Shown piece by piece: positions 19,311-28,429 of a stretch of 64,000 bases of DNA. Both the position numbers and the translations under genes were made by a program. The DNA is taken from positions 49,063 to 113,062 of the forward strand of contig CAWBCV010000002.1 in assembly GCA_963787425.1 (NCBI GenBank), in the 5' to 3' direction. The DNA comes from AP-15 sp963787425 (GTDB lineage: Bacteria; Pseudomonadota; Alphaproteobacteria; ATCC43930; CGMCC-115725). Every line of letters begins with the position of its first letter. Position 1 is the first letter of the stretch. The notes beneath the pieces were generated by a model, which was given only the letters and a program-made list of their open reading frames with translations, searched no databases and was not told the DNA's origin.

Positions 19311-20909
19311 ATGACCAGAACCTGTCGGATGTTCGCGGCGCTCGGCGCGCTTACTGCCGCCATCGCCGGGGCGGGCGGTGCAGCTGCGCAGAAATCGGGC
19401 GGGGTGTTGCGGCTTTCGCATTTCGACAGCCCGCCAGCATGTCGATTCTCGAAGAAGCGACGCGCGCGACCCTGCAGCCGATGATGCATGTCTTCAACAA
19501 CCTCGTCATGTACAAACAGGATGTGCCGCAGACCAGTCTCCAAACGGTCATCCCGGACCTGGCGACTGGCTGGACGTGGAACGAGGAGGGCACGGAACTG
19601 ACCTTCCCGCTGCGTCAGGGCGTCAGATGGCACGACGGCAAACCTTTCACGGCCAACGACGTCAAGTGCACCTGGGACCTGCTGATGGGCATCGGCAGCG
19701 ACAAGCTGCGCGTCAACCCGCGCAAATCCTGGTACAGCAATGTCGAAGAGGTGACGACGCGGGGAGACTATGAGGTCAGCTTCAAGCTCAAGCGGCCGCA
19801 GCCGGCGCTGATAGCATTGCTGGCCTCGGGCTGGGCCCCGATCTATCCCTGCCACGTGCCGGCGCGCGACATGCGCCAGCACCCGATCGGCACCGGCCCG
19901 TTCAAATTCGTCGAGTTCAAGCCGAACGAACTCGATCAAGCTGACCCGCAACCCGGATTACTGGAAGCCGGGCCGGCCGTATCTCGACGGCATCGAATAT
20001 ACGATCATGCGAGAAAGAGCGCCCAGCAACCTGGCATTTTTCGCCGGCAAGTTCGACGTGACCTCGCCCTATGGCGTGACCCTCCCGACGTTCAAGGATT
20101 TCAAAGAACAGGCGCCGCAGGCGATCTGCGAGGTGACCGCGGTCAACGTTCCCCGCACGATGCTGATCAACCCCCACGTCGCGCCGTTCGACAATCCAGA
20201 ATTGCGCCGGGCCATGGTGCTGAGCCTCGACCGCATGGCGTTCGTGGACATTATCACCGATGGGGTGGGCCATATCGGCGGGACGATGCTGCCGCCGCCG
20301 GAGGGCGTCTGGGGTATGCCGCCCGAGGTGCTCAAGACCCTGCCGGGCTACGACCCCGATGTCGCAAAAAATCGCGCCGAAGCCAAGAAGATCATGGAGA
20401 AATTCGGTTACGGGCCGAACAACCACTTGGCCACAAAAATATCGACGCGGAACATCCCGGCCTGGCGCGATCCGGCCGTACTCCTCAGTTCGCAACTGAA
20501 AGAAATCTATATCGACGGCGAGCTCGACATCGTCGATACCACCCAGTGGTATCCGAAGGTGATGCGCAAAGACTACACGATTGGCGCTGTGCCGATGGAG
20601 ACCGGTGTCGATGACCCGGATCAGATGTTCTATGAGAATTTCATCTGCGGGGCAGCGCGCAATTATGCCGGCTACTGTGATCCCGAATTCGACAAACTGG
20701 TCGATGAGCAGTCGATGCAAGCCGATCCGGAAAAGCGCAAGAAGATCGTCTGGCAGCTCGAACGGATATTGGCGGAAACCGCGATCCGACCGGTCATCTT
20801 TTACCCGGCCGGCGGCACCTGCCGGCAGCCCTGGGTCAAGGGTCTGACGATCATGGTCAACAGCATCTACAATGGCTGGCGCTTCGAAGACGTCTGGCTC
20901 GACAAATAA
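19311..20909 (+). pseudogene. Family-5 ABC substrate-binding protein, copy 3, with two opposing single-base indels
   Basis: The coding sense starts at ATG 19311 with a normal signal peptide (MTRTCRMFAALG), shifts near 19431 where the other copies read GACAGCCCGG and this one has lost one G, and shifts back near 19931-19936 where one G is inserted in the codons after KPNEL. The start and end frames are therefore the same, and the intervening 500 bases are out of frame. Without correction neither the first nor the middle part yields a full receptor. All six family cysteines and the final EDVWLDK are present in the corrected sequence. Either a recent pseudogene or two consensus errors. Confidence 0.85.
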
Positions 20910-20989
20910 TAGGGCAGCGGGTTGGTCGCCGGCGGGAAAAGCTCGACTCAACACGCGTGGCCAGACCAACCACTCAGGGAGGACCGGCA

Positions 20990-22588
20990 ATGACACGAGA
21001 CTTGCGGGTTGCAGCGTTAGTTGGTGCGATGCTCGGGACGATGTGCTGGCAGCAAGCGGCCTTCGCACAAAAATCGGGCGGCGTTCTCAAGATCTCGTTT
21101 TTCGACAATCCGGCGAGCATGTCGCTGCACGAGGAAGCGACCGGCGCGGCGCTGCGGCCGATGATGGGCGTTTTCAACAACCTCGTCATGTACGATCAGC
21201 ACGTGGCGCAGAACAGCCCGGATTCGATCATCCCCGATCTGGCGACGAGCTGGGCCTGGAGCGAGGACGGCAAGGAGCTGACCTTCCCGTTGCGACAGGG
21301 CGTCAAATGGCATGACGGCAAGCCGTTCACCGCCGCCGACGTCAAATGCACCTGGGACCTGCTGGTGGGCATCGGTAGTGAAAAGCTCCGCGTCAACCCG
21401 CGCAAGACCTGGTACCTCAATCTCGACCGGGTAACGACCAACGGCAACTAGGAGGTCACCTTCCACTTGAAGCGGCCGCAACCGGCGCTGCTTTCGCTGC
21501 TGGCGTCGGGGTGGTCGCCGGTCTATCCCTGCCACGTGCCGGCGCGCGAGATGCGTACCCATCCGATCGGCACCGGCCCGTTCAAATTCGTCGAGTTCAA
21601 GCCGAACGAGGTGGTCCGGACGGCGATAAACTCGGATTACTGGAAACCGGGCCGGCCTTATCTCGACGGCATCGAGTGGCACATCATTAAGGATGTTGCG
21701 ACGCGAAACCTGACGTTCATCGCCGGGGCGTTCGACATCTCTTCGCCCTACGGCACGACGGTCCCGTTGCTGGAGGATGTCAAGAGCCAGGCGCCGCAGG
21801 CGGTCTGCGAGCTTACGGCGACGAATGTCAGCCGCAACCTGATCCTCAACCCGGGGAAGCCGCCGTTCGACAATCCGGATCTGCGCCGTGCGGTAGCCCT
21901 CAGCCTCGACCGCAAGGCTTTCATCGACATCATCACGCAGGGCAAGGGCGACATCGGCGCCACGATGTTACCGCCGCCCGAAGGTTTGTGGGGGATGCCG
22001 CCGGAGATGCTGGCGACATTGCCGGGCTACGATCCCGATATCGCGAAGAACCGCGCCCAGGCGCGCAAGATCATGGAGAAGCTCGGCTACGGGCCCGACA
22101 ACCGGCTCGCGCTTACCTTATCCTCGCGCAACATCCCGGCCTACCGCGATCCGGCGGTCATCCTGATCGATCAGCTGAAGGACATCTACATCGACGCCGA
22201 GCTGGAGCCGGTGGAAACCGCCAACTGGTTCCCCAAGATCTACCGCAAAGACTACACGATTGCGATCAACGGCACCGAGAGCGGCGTCGACGACCCCGAC
22301 CAGCAATTTTACGAGAACTTCGTGTGCGGGGCGGTACGGAACTACACCGGCTACTGCAATCCGGAAGTCGACAAACTGATCGACCGGCAATCCGCTGAAG
22401 CCGATCGGGAGAAACGCAAGCAGCTGGTATGGCAGATCGAAAGGCGGCTGGCCGAGGATAGCGCCCGGCCGATCATCTTCTACCCGCGCGGCGGCACCTG
22501 CTCGCAGTCCTATGTCAAAGGCCTGACCACCATGGTCAACAGCATCTACAACGGCTATCGCATGGAGGACGTCTGGCTCGACAAATAA
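20990..22588 (+). pseudogene. Family-5 ABC substrate-binding protein, copy 4, with in-frame amber codon
   Basis: From ATG 20990 (AGGGAGGA ribosome site) the frame encodes a signal peptide, QKSGGVLKISFFDN and the usual domain, but a TAG at 21449-21451 replaces a tyrosine codon that the other copies have in GDYEVTF. The frame then continues uninterrupted to 22588 with all family motifs and ends MEDVWLDK. The change is a substitution, not an indel. The truncated product would be 153 residues and non-functional; downstream reinitiation could not restore secretion because the signal peptide lies before the stop. Shares the IKDV-x-TR lid sequence with copy 7. Confidence 0.88.
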
Positions 22589-22621
22589 AAGCGCCCAAAT
22601 GGCACGACGGCACTGCGGCGC

Positions 22622-22849
22622 TCAAGCCAATGGCGCCGTACGGTGAAGCACCGCCTCCGCGGCGGCGCGATAGGCGGGGTCGGACCGGACTCTGTCTTCG
22701 CGCAGACACGCTTCGGTCATCTTGATCGTATGCTCGTCGCCATGCTCGATCGCGCGGTGGATGAGCTCGTCCGGTTGCATCGTCGGTTCGCTGATCTGAG
22801 GATCAGCCTCCGAGCCGGGCTGCGCCGGCGTCGCGAAGATTGCGGCCAT
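22622..22849 (-). CDS. Small hypothetical protein, 75 aa, uncertain
   Basis: The minus frame from ATG 22849 gives a 75-residue acidic helical protein containing PDELIHRAIEHGDEHT and DPAYRAAAEAVLHR. The composition looks genuinely coding and unlike the antisense shadow of a binding protein, and no other gene occupies the interval. The open frame extends to 22984 but the added N-terminus is low-complexity. Ribosome site weak (GGAG 13 bases upstream). Function unknown. It lies inverted inside the array of receptors, at the junction between copies 4 and 5. Confidence 0.4.
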   Translation of the reverse strand: MAAIFATPAQPGSEADPQISEPTMQPDELIHRAIEHGDEHTIKMTEACLREDRVRSDPAYRAAAEAVLHRTAPLA

Positions 22850-23178
22850 AGCGCGGTTGGCTCCGCGTTGCTCAACCCGTGGTACCACTTCCGAGATTCC
22901 AGTAGGGTGCGCTGAATGGAGAGCCTGTGAACGATCGAGGTCTCGCTTATGACCGGAGAATATCCCTCCGCCTCGTCGCCCCATGGGCCTTCAGCCAAGG
23001 GCAAGTTCGGGGAGCAGGCCGCAACCGAACCCAGACCGCCGCCACTCCAGACGTTCCAAGTAAAGCGCCGGGTGCTGGTGTGGGAGATCGAACGTAGACT
23101 GGCGGAGGACGCGTCGCGGCTTCGGCTGGCGTATGGAAGGATTTGTGGCTCCATCGATAGTGTAATCTGAAGACGGTT
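22850..23178. other. Gap between receptor copies 4 and 5 with a receptor relic
   Basis: No intact gene. The right part holds a 60-base relic of a receptor (listed separately); the left part reads as unassigned GC-rich sequence. No IS ends or target duplications seen. Confidence 0.5.
23063..23122 (+). pseudogene. Internal relic of another family-5 binding protein
   Basis: Translates as KRRVLVWEIERRLAEDASR, matching the KRKQLVWQIERRLAEDSAR stretch about 50 residues before the C-terminus of the intact copies. On either side the homology stops at once. It is best explained as the remnant of a further copy removed by deletion. Confidence 0.65.
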
Positions 23179-24792
23179 ATGCGAGTGATGCAGAATAGTC
23201 GGAGGCTCGCGGGGTCCGCAGCGCTGTTGCTCGCGTGTCTCGGCGCCGGGGCCACCTTCGCGCAACAGCCGGGGGGCGTACTCCAGATCGACCATCGCGA
23301 CAGCCCGGCCAGCATGTCGACCCTCGAGGAAGTGACGATCTCGACCGTCGCGCCAATGATGGCGGTGTTCAACAACCTCGTCATCTTCGACCAGCATGTG
23401 CCGCAAAACACGCTGCAGTCGATCGTGCCGGACCTCGCCACGAGCTGGTCATGGAACGAGGACGGCACCGAGCTGACCTTTCGCCTGCGCGAAGGAGTGC
23501 GCTGGCATGACGGGCAGCCGTTTACCGCAAAGGACGTGCAGTGCACCTGGGACATGCTGCTCGGCAAGTCGGCCGCCAAGTTCCGCATCAACCTGCGCAA
23601 ATCGTGGTACTGGAACCTCGATCGAGTCACCGTCGCCGGAGATCACGAGGCAGTTTTTCATGTGAGGCAGCCGCAGCCTGCGCTGATCGCATTGCTCGCT
23701 TCCGGATACTCGCCGGTCTATCCCTGTCATGTGCCGCCGCAGGACATGCGCCAGCATCCGATCGGCACCGGGCCGTTCAAATTCGCCTCGTACAAGCCGG
23801 GCGAGTCGATCCGGCTGGCCCGCAATCCGGATTATTGGAAACCGGGCCGGCCCTATCTCGACGGCATCGAATTGACGATTATCCCTAACCGCTCGACGGC
23901 GCTGCTGGCTTTCGTCGCGGGAAAGCTTGACATGACCTTTCCCTACGAGGTGACCGTCCCGTTATTGAAGGACATCGAGCGCCAGGATCCGCAGGCGATT
24001 TGCGAATTGCGGCCGAGGGGCGTCAGCAGCACGCTGATCGTCAATCGCAACGCGCCGCCTTTCGACAATCCCGATCTGCGCCGGGCGATGGCGCTGACCT
24101 TGGATCGCCAAGCCTTCATCGATGTGCTGAGCGGCGGCCAGGGCGACATCGGCGTCGCAATGCTGCCTCCGCCGGAGGGATTGTGGGGCATGCCGCCGGA
24201 GCGGCTCAGGACATTGCCGGGGTATGGCCCCGACGTGCAGAAGAACCGCGGGGAAGCCCGCGAGATCATGCAGCGGCTCGGCTACGGGCGCGACAATCCG
24301 CTCGCGGTCAAGGTGGCGGCCCGCAACATTCCGCTCTACCGGGACCCGGCGGTCATGCTGCTCGACCAGCTCAAGGACATCTACATCGCCGGCGAACTCG
24401 ACATTGTCGAGACTGCCAACTGGAACCCGAAGGTCACGCGCCGGGATTACATGGTCGGGCTCGAAAACACCGGCAGTGCCGTCGTCGACGACCCCGATCA
24501 GCAATTGTACGAAAGCTACGCCTGCGCTTCGGACCGCAACTTCACTGGATATTGCAATCGCCAGCTCGAGGATCAGTTCCACCGGCAGTCGCGCGAGACC
24601 GACCAGCAAAGGCGCAAGCAGCTGGTCTGGGATATCGACACGACACTGCAAGAGGAGGGAGCGCGGCCAGTTATTTTTCACACGCGCGGAGCGACCTGCT
24701 GGCATCCTCAGGTCAAAGGTCTGACGACGATGGTCAACAGCATGGTCAACGGGTGGCGCATGGAAGACGTATGGCTCGACCGGCAGCGATGA
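23179..24792 (+). CDS. Family-5 ABC substrate-binding protein, copy 5
   Basis: 537 residues from ATG 23179 (a second ATG at 23188 is equally possible; ribosome sites are weak for both). Signal peptide ends about ATFAQ. Shared motifs DSPASMS, GVRWHDGQPF, DVQCTWDML, VYPCHV, PPFDNPDLRRAM, MEDVWLDR, and all six conserved cysteines. The EDVWLD end is followed by only two residues. Its stop overlaps the start of copy 6 in an ATGA tetranucleotide, so the two are translationally coupled, which argues that both are still expressed. The most diverged of the intact tandem copies by eye. Confidence 0.92.
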   Translation: MRVMQNSRRLAGSAALLLACLGAGATFAQQPGGVLQIDHRDSPASMSTLEEVTISTVAPMMAVFNNLVIFDQHVPQNTLQSIVPDLATSWSWNEDGTELTFRLREGVRWHDGQPFTAKDVQCTWDMLLGKSAAKFRINLRKSWYWNLDRVTVAGDHEAVFHVRQPQPALIALLASGYSPVYPCHVPPQDMRQHPIGTGPFKFASYKPGESIRLARNPDYWKPGRPYLDGIELTIIPNRSTALLAFVAGKLDMTFPYEVTVPLLKDIERQDPQAICELRPRGVSSTLIVNRNAPPFDNPDLRRAMALTLDRQAFIDVLSGGQGDIGVAMLPPPEGLWGMPPERLRTLPGYGPDVQKNRGEAREIMQRLGYGRDNPLAVKVAARNIPLYRDPAVMLLDQLKDIYIAGELDIVETANWNPKVTRRDYMVGLENTGSAVVDDPDQQLYESYACASDRNFTGYCNRQLEDQFHRQSRETDQQRRKQLVWDIDTTLQEEGARPVIFHTRGATCWHPQVKGLTTMVNSMVNGWRMEDVWLDRQR

Positions 24793-26384
24793 AGCGAGCG
24801 GTCTTAGCGGCGGCCGCTGCCGCTTGGTTCTTTGTTGGAATGCCGGCGACGGGGGCGCAGGCACAGAAAGCCGGCGGTATCTTGCAAGTTTATAACCGCG
24901 ACAGCCCGGCGAGCATGTCGATCCTCGAAGAGGCGACATTGTCGACCGTGCTGTCGATGATGGGCGTGTTCAACAATCTCGTCGTCTACGACCAGCATGT
25001 CGCGCAAAACAGCGAGCAGTCGATCGTCGCCGAGCTTGCTACCGACTGGTCGTGGAGTGAGGACGGGACGCGGCTCACCTTCAATCTGCGCGAAGGCGTC
25101 AAATGGCATGACGGCGAGCCGTTCATCGCCAGCGACGTCAAATGCACTTGGGACCTATTGACCGGGAAGGCAAAGGAGAAGCTGCGCATCAACCCCCGCA
25201 AGTCTTGGTACAGCAACTTAGAAGAGGTCGTCACCGACGGCGACTATAAGGCGACGTTCGTGTTGAAGCGGCCTCAGCCGGCATTGCTCGCCATGCTTGC
25301 GTCCGGCTTGGCCCCGGTCTACCCCTGTCACGTCCCGCCGCGCGACATGCGCAGCCATCCGATCGGCACGGGCCCGTTCAAATTCGTCGAGTTTCGCCCC
25401 AACGAAAGCATTCGGGTGACGCGGAACCCGGATTACTGGAAAAAGGACCGGCCTTATCTCGACGGCGTCGAATACACGATCGTGCCGAACCGCTCGACGG
25501 CGCTCCTCGCCTTTGTCGCCGGTAAATTCGACATGACCTGGCCCTACGACGTGGCGATCCCGCTGTTGAAGGACGTCCAGAGCCAGGCGCCGCAGGCGAT
25601 TTGCGAGACCACGCCGCTCAACGCCAGCCGAAATTTGATCATCAACCGCAAGGTCCCGCCTTTCGACAACCCGGAGATCCGGCGGGCAATGGCGCTGAGC
25701 CTCGATCGCAACGCATTCATCGACATCCTCGACGAAGGACAAGGCGATATCGGCGGCGCCATGCTGCCGCCACCCGCCGGGGTATGGGGCCTGCCCCCCG
25801 AGATGTTGAAAGGACTGCCGGGCTATGACCCCGATGTCGAAAAAAGCCGAGCGGAAGCGCGCGGGATCATGGAACGGGCTGGCTACGGGGCGGACAACCG
25901 GCTCCGGGTCAAGCTGTCGGTCCGCAACATCCCGATTGCGCGCGATCCGGCGATCATCCTGACCGACCAACTGAAGACCATCTATATCGACGCCGAACTC
26001 GACCCGATCGAGACGGTGAACTGGTTTCCGAGAGCGATCCGCAAGGATTACGTAATTGGCCTCAATCTGACCGCTGCCGCTGTCGACGATCCGGACCAAC
26101 AATTCTTCGAGAACTATGCGTGCGGCGCCGCGCGCAACATCACCGGCTACTGCAACCCGGAGCTCGAAAAACAGTTCGAGCGCCAGTCGATGGAACCCGA
26201 CGGCGAGAAGCGCAAAAAGCTGGTATGGGAGATCGACCGCAAGCTGCAGGAAGACGGCGCCCGGCCGATCATCTTTCACTACCGAGCCGCCAGCTGCCGG
26301 CAGCCCTACGTCAAAGGCCTGACAATCATGGTCAACAGCATCTACAACGGCTGGCGGTTCGAAGACGTTTGGCTGGACCGGTAG
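24789..26384 (+). CDS. Family-5 ABC substrate-binding protein, copy 6
   Basis: 531 residues from ATG 24789, which overlaps the stop of copy 5 by four bases (ATGA). The open frame extends much further upstream (24000) but that part is the +1 shadow of copy 5. Signal peptide MKRAVLAAAAAAWFFVG ending AQAQ. Motifs: DSPASMSI, GVKWHDGEPF, DVKCTWDLL, VYPCHV, PPFDNPEIRRAM, FEDVWLDR; six conserved cysteines. Closest by eye to copy 1 (NRSTALLAFVAGKFDMTWP lid pattern). Intact. Confidence 0.92.
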   Translation: MKRAVLAAAAAAWFFVGMPATGAQAQKAGGILQVYNRDSPASMSILEEATLSTVLSMMGVFNNLVVYDQHVAQNSEQSIVAELATDWSWSEDGTRLTFNLREGVKWHDGEPFIASDVKCTWDLLTGKAKEKLRINPRKSWYSNLEEVVTDGDYKATFVLKRPQPALLAMLASGLAPVYPCHVPPRDMRSHPIGTGPFKFVEFRPNESIRVTRNPDYWKKDRPYLDGVEYTIVPNRSTALLAFVAGKFDMTWPYDVAIPLLKDVQSQAPQAICETTPLNASRNLIINRKVPPFDNPEIRRAMALSLDRNAFIDILDEGQGDIGGAMLPPPAGVWGLPPEMLKGLPGYDPDVEKSRAEARGIMERAGYGADNRLRVKLSVRNIPIARDPAIILTDQLKTIYIDAELDPIETVNWFPRAIRKDYVIGLNLTAAAVDDPDQQFFENYACGAARNITGYCNPELEKQFERQSMEPDGEKRKKLVWEIDRKLQEDGARPIIFHYRAASCRQPYVKGLTIMVNSIYNGWRFEDVWLDR

Positions 26385-26586
26385 CCCGGCGACGCTGCCA
26401 GGTTTACATTACCGCCGTTTGTTTACCCGTCTCGCTGTGCTGTGCCCTATTTAGGCGGGTAGCCCGCTCGCCTGTTGCGTGGTATCTTCCGAGGCGCTGC
26501 CATCTTGCATGAGAGTCCTCAATAAGGGGGCCAGCAATGATGCAGCGGCGGGGTCCTTACCCCGCGCCATGAACAAGGAGGTAGGA

Positions 26587-28179
26587 ATGAAGCGAGATCT
26601 GCGCGTGCTCGCAGCGGCGGGCGTGCTCTTAACGGCGTTAACCCTACCAGACGCGTCATTCGCGCAAAAATCCGGCGGTACTCTCAAAATCGGTCACTTC
26701 GACAGCCCCGCCAGCATGTCGATGCTCGAGGAGTTGACGGTTGCGGTGAACCGGCCGACGATGGGCGTCTTCAACAATCTCGTCATGTTCAAGCAGGACG
26801 AGCCGCAGAACACGCCCGAGTCGATCGTGCCCGAACTCGCCACCGAGTGGCGCTGGAGTGAGGACGGCACCGAACTGACGTTCCCGCTGCACCAGGGTGT
26901 CAAGTGGCATGACGGCAAACCGTTCACGGCGGCCGACGTCAAGTGCACTCTCGACCTCCTGCAGGGCAAAGCGGCGGAAAAACTGCGGATCAACCCGCGC
27001 AAATCGTGGTTCGACAATGTGTCTGAGGTGTCGACCAACGGAGACTACGAGGTCACCCTTCACCTGAAGCGCCCGCAGCCGTCGATGTTGTCGATGCTCG
27101 CGACAGGCTGGACCCCGATCTATCCGTGTCACGTGACCCCGGCGCAGATGCGCCAGCATCCGATCGGCACCGGGCCGTTCAAATTCGTCGAATTCAAGCC
27201 GAACCAGTCGATCACGTTGGTACGCAATCCGGATTACTGGAAACCGGGGCGCCCTTACCTCGACGGCATCGAATATCGGATCATCAAAGACGTATCGACC
27301 CGGCTACTCTCCTTCATCGCGGGCAAGGAAGACGTCTATTTCGGTGTCACGATGCCGCAATTGAAGGACGTGAAGACACAGCTGCCGCGGGCGATCTGTG
27401 ACATGTTTATACCCAATGTCAGCCGCAACCTACTGGTGAACCACAGCCAGCCGCCTTTCGATAACGCCGAACTGCGTCACGCGATGTCGCTGGCCCTCGA
27501 CCGCCAGGCGTTTGTCGACATTATCGCCGACGGACAGGGGACCATCGGCGGCGTCATGCAGCCGCCGCCCGAGGGCATATGGGGCATGCCGCCCTATGCG
27601 ATGCGGAATCTGCCGGGCTATGACCCGGATGTCGCCAGCAGCCGCGCGCAAGCCCGCAAGATAATGGAGAAGCTGGGCTACGGCCCCAATAAGCGGCTGG
27701 CGCTTACCGTGACGACGCGCAATGTCCAGGCGTACCGCGACGCCGGGGTAGTCTTGCTCGGCCAGCTGAAAGAGATCTACATCGACGCCGACCTTAACCC
27801 GATCGACACGACCCAATGGTATCCGATGCTGATGCGCAAGGATTACAAGGTCGCCGTGAACGTCACCGAGACGGCGGTCGATGATCCGGACGTGGCATTC
27901 TATGAAAATTATGTGTGCGGCGCGGCGCGCAATTACACCAGCTATTGCAATGCCGAGGTCGACAAGCAGATCGAAGGGCAATCGGCGGGGCTTGACGCTC
28001 AGAAGCGCAAGAAGATCGTATGGGAGATTGAGCGGAAGCTGATCGAAGACGATGCCCGTCCGATCCTATTTTACACTCGCGCCGCAAACTGCCGCGAACC
28101 ATACCTCAAGGGTCTGACAACAATGGTCAACAGCATCTACAACGGCTCGCGCTTCGAAGACCTCTGGCTTGACAAGTGA
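26587..28179 (+). CDS. Family-5 ABC substrate-binding protein, copy 7
   Basis: 530 residues from ATG 26587, which has the best ribosome site of the series (AAGGAGG six bases upstream); a 200-base leader separates it from copy 6. Signal peptide MKRDLRVLAAAGVLL ending SFAQ. Motifs DSPASMSM, GVKWHDGKPF, DVKCTLDLL (Trp replaced by Leu), IYPCHV, PPFDNAELRHAM, FEDLWLDK; six conserved cysteines retained. Lid segment IKDVSTRLLSFIAG is shared with copy 4. It is the last full receptor before the permease genes and is therefore the most likely cognate receptor by position. Confidence 0.92.
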   Translation: MKRDLRVLAAAGVLLTALTLPDASFAQKSGGTLKIGHFDSPASMSMLEELTVAVNRPTMGVFNNLVMFKQDEPQNTPESIVPELATEWRWSEDGTELTFPLHQGVKWHDGKPFTAADVKCTLDLLQGKAAEKLRINPRKSWFDNVSEVSTNGDYEVTLHLKRPQPSMLSMLATGWTPIYPCHVTPAQMRQHPIGTGPFKFVEFKPNQSITLVRNPDYWKPGRPYLDGIEYRIIKDVSTRLLSFIAGKEDVYFGVTMPQLKDVKTQLPRAICDMFIPNVSRNLLVNHSQPPFDNAELRHAMSLALDRQAFVDIIADGQGTIGGVMQPPPEGIWGMPPYAMRNLPGYDPDVASSRAQARKIMEKLGYGPNKRLALTVTTRNVQAYRDAGVVLLGQLKEIYIDADLNPIDTTQWYPMLMRKDYKVAVNVTETAVDDPDVAFYENYVCGAARNYTSYCNAEVDKQIEGQSAGLDAQKRKKIVWEIERKLIEDDARPILFYTRAANCREPYLKGLTTMVNSIYNGSRFEDLWLDK

Positions 28180-28279
28180 GCTCCTCGGCTCAGTGCAGAG
28201 ATCTGCTAAGCTGATAGACGGACTGCCACGGCAGCCCGAAGGAAGCCGGTCTCTGCGTAGTTCGCGGCGGGACAGGAAA

Positions 28280-28325
28280 GCATCTTCAACCGCTGTCGCT
28301 CGAAGATGCTTGGCTCGACAAGTAA
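28280..28325 (+). pseudogene. C-terminal relic of a family-5 binding protein
   Basis: 28293-28325 reads LSLEDAWLDK followed by TAA, the exact C-terminal signature (EDVWLDK-stop) of the tandem receptors, with no body upstream. It marks the end of a deleted eighth tandem copy just ahead of the permease genes. An 8-bp inverted repeat (GCATCTTC at 28280-28287, GAAGATGC at 28302-28309) overlaps it. Confidence 0.65.
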
Positions 28326-28429
28326 CGCCGATGTCACGCAGACGCGATCGACGGCGCGGAGGGAGGCATGCTATCGTCGGACGCGTCACCTCGCGGACAC
28401 CTCTTCCGTGAGGTCAGGGAGGAGAGCGA

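Noticed and set aside
24000..24788. N-terminal extension of receptor copy 6 to give 794 residues
   Set aside because: The extension is the out-of-frame translation of copy 5; the ATG at 24789 overlaps its stop and gives a proper signal peptide.
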